Assembly (NCBI RefSeq): GCF_017565305.1
Contig: NZ_JAGEKP010000003.1
Location: forward strand, 558,001-622,000
Reading direction: 5' to 3'
Origin: Leifsonia sp. TF02-11
GTDB lineage: Bacteria > Actinomycetota > Actinomycetes > Actinomycetales > Microbacteriaceae
DNA length: 64,000 nt
Part shown: positions 61,664-64,000 of the stretch, piece by piece
Layout: each line of letters begins with the position of its first letter
How positions within the stretch are numbered: the stretch's first letter is position 1
Made by a program: the position numbers and the translations under genes
Notes under the pieces: generated by a model
What the model was told of the DNA's origin: nothing
Databases searched by the model: none
Seen by the model: the letters and a program-made list of their open reading frames with translations, nothing else

Positions 61664-62212
61664 GTGACCGACGCACGACAGCAGCTTATCGACTTCATCT
61701 CCGCCGAGGCCGTCTTCCACGGCGACTTCACGCTGACCAGCGGCAAGAAGGCCAGCTATTACGTCGACCTGCGCAAGGTCAGCCTCGACCACCGGGTCGC
61801 CCCGCTCATCGGTCAGGTGATGCTCGACCTGATCGCAGGCGTCCCCGACGTGGTCGCCGTCGGCGGAATGACGATGGGGGCCGACCCCGTCGCTGCTGCG
61901 ATCCTGCACCAGGGTGCCGCTCGCGGTCTCGCTTACGATGCGTTCGTCGTCCGCAAGGAGCCGAAGGACCACGGCCGCGGCAAGCAGGTCGAAGGACCCG
62001 ATCTCGAGGGCAAGCGCGTGATCGTGCTCGAAGACACCTCCACCACCGGCGGCTCGCCGCTCAAAGCGATCGAGGCGCTGAAGAAGGTCGGAGCCGAGAT
62101 CGCGGGAGTCGCGGTCGTCGTCGACCGCAACACGGGCGCGCGCGAGGTCATCGAGTCTGCCGGATACCCCTACTTCGCCGCGATCGGCCTCGAGGATCTG
62201 GGGCTGGAGTAG
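61664..62212 (+). CDS. pyrE: Orotate phosphoribosyltransferase
   Basis: 182 residues. GDFTLTSGKKASYYVDLRKV is the orotate/OMP site and VIVLEDTSTTGGSPLKAIEA the PRPP-binding motif. It converts orotate and PRPP to OMP in pyrimidine synthesis. GTG 61664 is 7 nt after TAGAAT (61651-61656), so initiation is leaderless; the frame is open further upstream but that is antisense to xth. Its stop overlaps the next start (TAGTG). Confidence 0.95.
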   Translation: MTDARQQLIDFISAEAVFHGDFTLTSGKKASYYVDLRKVSLDHRVAPLIGQVMLDLIAGVPDVVAVGGMTMGADPVAAAILHQGAARGLAYDAFVVRKEPKDHGRGKQVEGPDLEGKRVIVLEDTSTTGGSPLKAIEALKKVGAEIAGVAVVVDRNTGAREVIESAGYPYFAAIGLEDLGLE

Positions 62213-64000
62213 TGGCGGAACACCGCGACCCCGGCACGGGGGGCGAACCGGACCAGCCGGAGCGCGACCCGCAGCAGCACGACGACTCCGAGCCGGAGTT
62301 CGGCAGCTCGGAGTGGCTGCTCGCACAGCTCACCGGCGGCCGGCGCGTCGAGCGGGCGGACGAGACGGTCGGTGCGACGACCGGCGTTGCGCCCGAGGGG
62401 GAGCGGGAAGAAGACGGCGCGGGCGTCGGCGGCGCGGATGGCGGCGAGGTCGCCCCGGAGACGTCCGAGTCGACCGTGTCGAGTGGGGACGAGCCCGCAT
62501 TCGGAGCCTTCGACGATCTGCTTCGGGAGCCCACGGCGTCGGGAGAGGACGTCGGTGCCCCCGCAGCGCAGCCGGTCCCTCTCGATTTCGCGGATCTGCT
62601 TCGAGACGTTCCCGCCCCGACGCCGGACGAATCGGCCGACGACGACGTCGCCACCACCCCGATTGCCACGGTGCCGCAGGGTTTCGTCTGGAACCTGACG
62701 TCCCGACAGGACGGGGAGCGAGACGACACGGTCGCATCGGCGCCGAGCGCGGAGCCGGACCGGACGAGCGCATTCGGGGCCGAGAGGCCGACCGAGGAGG
62801 CGGGTGCTCCCGAGGCGGATGCTCCCGAGGCGGATGCCGAGGACGCGACCCCACCCGTACGTCGCACGAACTTCGTCGAACCGCAGAGCCGCCCTGCACG
62901 GGAGACCCCCGCGGCTGAGAGTGCCGCTGCGTCCGGTTTAGCTGCCGGATCCGCGCCTGCGGCCCAGCCCGAGGTGCCGGCTGCCCAGACGCCACCTGCC
63001 CAGACGCCACCTGCCCAGACGCCACCTGCCCAGACGCCGGCCGCTCCGGCGCAGGGCTTCGAGCCGCCGAGTTTCGTGGCTGCTCTGCGGATGCCGCGTC
63101 CGCCGGAGTGGGGCGACGCTCCCTCGTCTCCCGCGGAGCCGCCGGCCGGGAGTGACAGCGTCGCGCCCGCCGGCGAGGGGCTCGGAGAAAGCCGACCGAA
63201 CGTCGACGAGCCGGAAGCCGAACCGAAGCCGCCGACGAACGACACGGAGCCACTGCACGGTCATGGGCTCGCTGCGCTGCTCGGCGCATACCAGGACGAG
63301 CGTCCGGCACCGCGTCCTCTCCTCGGTGACACGACCGGGATCATCCCCCTTCCACCCACGTACATTCCGCCCGCCCCGACCGCACCGCCCACCCAGACCC
63401 CGCCGCCAACGACCCCCGCTGTGGCGACTCCCGAGACGGTGACCCCCGAGACGGTGAGCCCGGGAGCCGGAACGTCGGGCTCCGACGCGAATCCGGCACC
63501 GGTGACTCGGCGGGAGGCCTTGCGTGCCGAGGGGGAGACGGCCCCGGGGGCGTTCGTCCCGCCGGCGCTGAGCGAGCCGGCACCGCCGGCGCCCGTCGTG
63601 CCGCCCGACGAGGGGCCGTTCGACGAGGCCGCCCAGACCGAGGCCATCCTCGGTGCGCCGCCGTCGCCGGCAACGAGTCCCTTCGATGCCGCAGCGCTCG
63701 CCGCTGCGTCGGCCGAGCTGTCGACCGCGGCGATCCCCGTCGGCGATGTTCCCGCGGCTCCGGAACCGGCGCAGCCGGTCGGGCGGGCCGCTGGCGAGCT
63801 GAACGATGCCGGCGAGGCCGATGGCCACGACGAGCCGGACGGCATCGCGGCTCTCTTCGGCGACTTCGCGCTCGCCGACGGCGCAGAGGGCACAGACGAC
63901 GATTCTGATCGCGTCCACGAGGTGGGCTCCCCGGTCGTCGACGAGTCGCAGCCTGCCGCGGAGTCCGCACCTGCCGCGTCCGCCGCGGCAGCCGACGCGG
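62212..64000 (+). CDS. Large Pro/Ala/Glu-rich protein, 3' end outside the window
   Basis: Starting at GTG 62212, inside the pyrE stop codon, a frame stays open without a stop for the remaining 596 codons and leaves the window. The visible part is acidic, rich in Pro, Ala, Glu, Asp and almost certainly disordered. Short amphipathic motifs recur: FGAFDDLLRE and LDFADLLRDV, then HGLAALLGAY and DGIAALFGDF. A 15-bp tandem repeat encodes AQTPP near residue 258. No membrane helix or catalytic domain appears yet; a folded domain may follow downstream. Function unknown. Confidence 0.75.
   Translation, partial: MAEHRDPGTGGEPDQPERDPQQHDDSEPEFGSSEWLLAQLTGGRRVERADETVGATTGVAPEGEREEDGAGVGGADGGEVAPETSESTVSSGDEPAFGAFDDLLREPTASGEDVGAPAAQPVPLDFADLLRDVPAPTPDESADDDVATTPIATVPQGFVWNLTSRQDGERDDTVASAPSAEPDRTSAFGAERPTEEAGAPEADAPEADAEDATPPVRRTNFVEPQSRPARETPAAESAAASGLAAGSAPAAQPEVPAAQTPPAQTPPAQTPPAQTPAAPAQGFEPPSFVAALRMPRPPEWGDAPSSPAEPPAGSDSVAPAGEGLGESRPNVDEPEAEPKPPTNDTEPLHGHGLAALLGAYQDERPAPRPLLGDTTGIIPLPPTYIPPAPTAPPTQTPPPTTPAVATPETVTPETVSPGAGTSGSDANPAPVTRREALRAEGETAPGAFVPPALSEPAPPAPVVPPDEGPFDEAAQTEAILGAPPSPATSPFDAAALAAASAELSTAAIPVGDVPAAPEPAQPVGRAAGELNDAGEADGHDEPDGIAALFGDFALADGAEGTDDDSDRVHEVGSPVVDESQPAAESAPAASAAAADA
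62983..63042 (+). repeat. 15-bp coding tandem repeat (AQTPP)
   Basis: GCCCAGACGCCACCT is repeated exactly three times from 62983 to 63027, with a fourth partial unit to 63042, in frame. Identical units suggest recent slippage, so copy number may vary between strains. Confidence 0.85.

Noticed and set aside
1-64000. tRNA, rRNA, riboswitch or insertion-sequence features
   Set aside because: No cloverleaf with a TTCGA-type T-arm, no transposase-like protein with flanking repeats, and no leader matching a riboswitch core was recognised on reading; a covariance-model scan would be decisive.

Overview
This is a high-GC (roughly 70 percent) actinobacterial chromosome segment. It has dense gene packing, GTG and TTG starts, 1-4 nt gene overlaps (TGATG, GTGA) and many start codons 6-7 nt after a TAnnnT box. 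Gene content (Tdh/Kbl, LacI- and ROK-controlled sugar systems, LAxTG surface proteins, a DUF6421-like gene) fits Microbacteriaceae, perhaps near Leifsonia. The family assignment is inference. No prophage, CRISPR array, insertion sequence, rRNA or tRNA was recognised.

Layout. 1-2.4 kb: threonine to glycine catabolism (tdh, kbl), then an array of palindromic boxes. 2.4-8.9 kb: a membrane esterase, then a LacI-type repressor divergent from an MFS sugar transporter and a GH3 glycosidase, with paired operators between them. 9-17.5 kb: a ROK repressor, an ABC sugar importer and cytoplasmic GH15 and GH31 enzymes, best read as uptake and intracellular hydrolysis of isomaltose-type glucosides, ending in a nucleotidyltransferase-like gene. 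17.6-25.5 kb: an isochorismatase-like hydrolase, an RlmG-like methyltransferase, a divergent GDPD, an acetyltransferase, an APC permease and a copper-handling set (Met/His-rich membrane protein, YcnI, CopC). 26-28.2 kb: a ClpB without N-domain behind an HspR-type (HAIR) operator.

28.2-35 kb is the most unusual accessory block. A tightly overlapping minus-strand operon encodes three phage-tail-collar (Mdp-like) proteins, two proteins resembling DUF6916 (one with a Tat signal) and a GNAT enzyme. It diverges from a 1275-residue beta-helix/Ig-repeat surface protein ending in a sortase motif. 35-39 kb: a zinc dehydrogenase, a nitroreductase, a CorA-like channel, a UBP zinc-finger protein and a lipoprotein. 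39.2-44.8 kb: an exopolysaccharide operon in hasABC order (processive GT2 synthase, UDP-glucose dehydrogenase, GalU) with a membrane-anchored GH26 glycanase inserted. 45-51 kb: housekeeping and hypothetical genes, including threonine aldolase next to a second copy of the palindromic element. 51-57 kb: two paralogous AraC regulators bracket an SDR and a thioester-domain/Cna-B/DUF11 adhesin with a sortase motif. 57-60.3 kb: an SsuABC/TauABC-type importer. 60.4-64 kb: a membrane protein, exonuclease III, pyrE and the start of a large Pro/Ala/Glu-rich protein that runs off the window.

Two families of dispersed intergenic palindromes stand out. One is an array of 13-nt palindromes at 20-bp spacing (2199-2368 and 47409-47461). 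The other is a long hairpin with a shared 19-nt arm sequence, lying between convergent genes at 25.5 and 36.1 kb.
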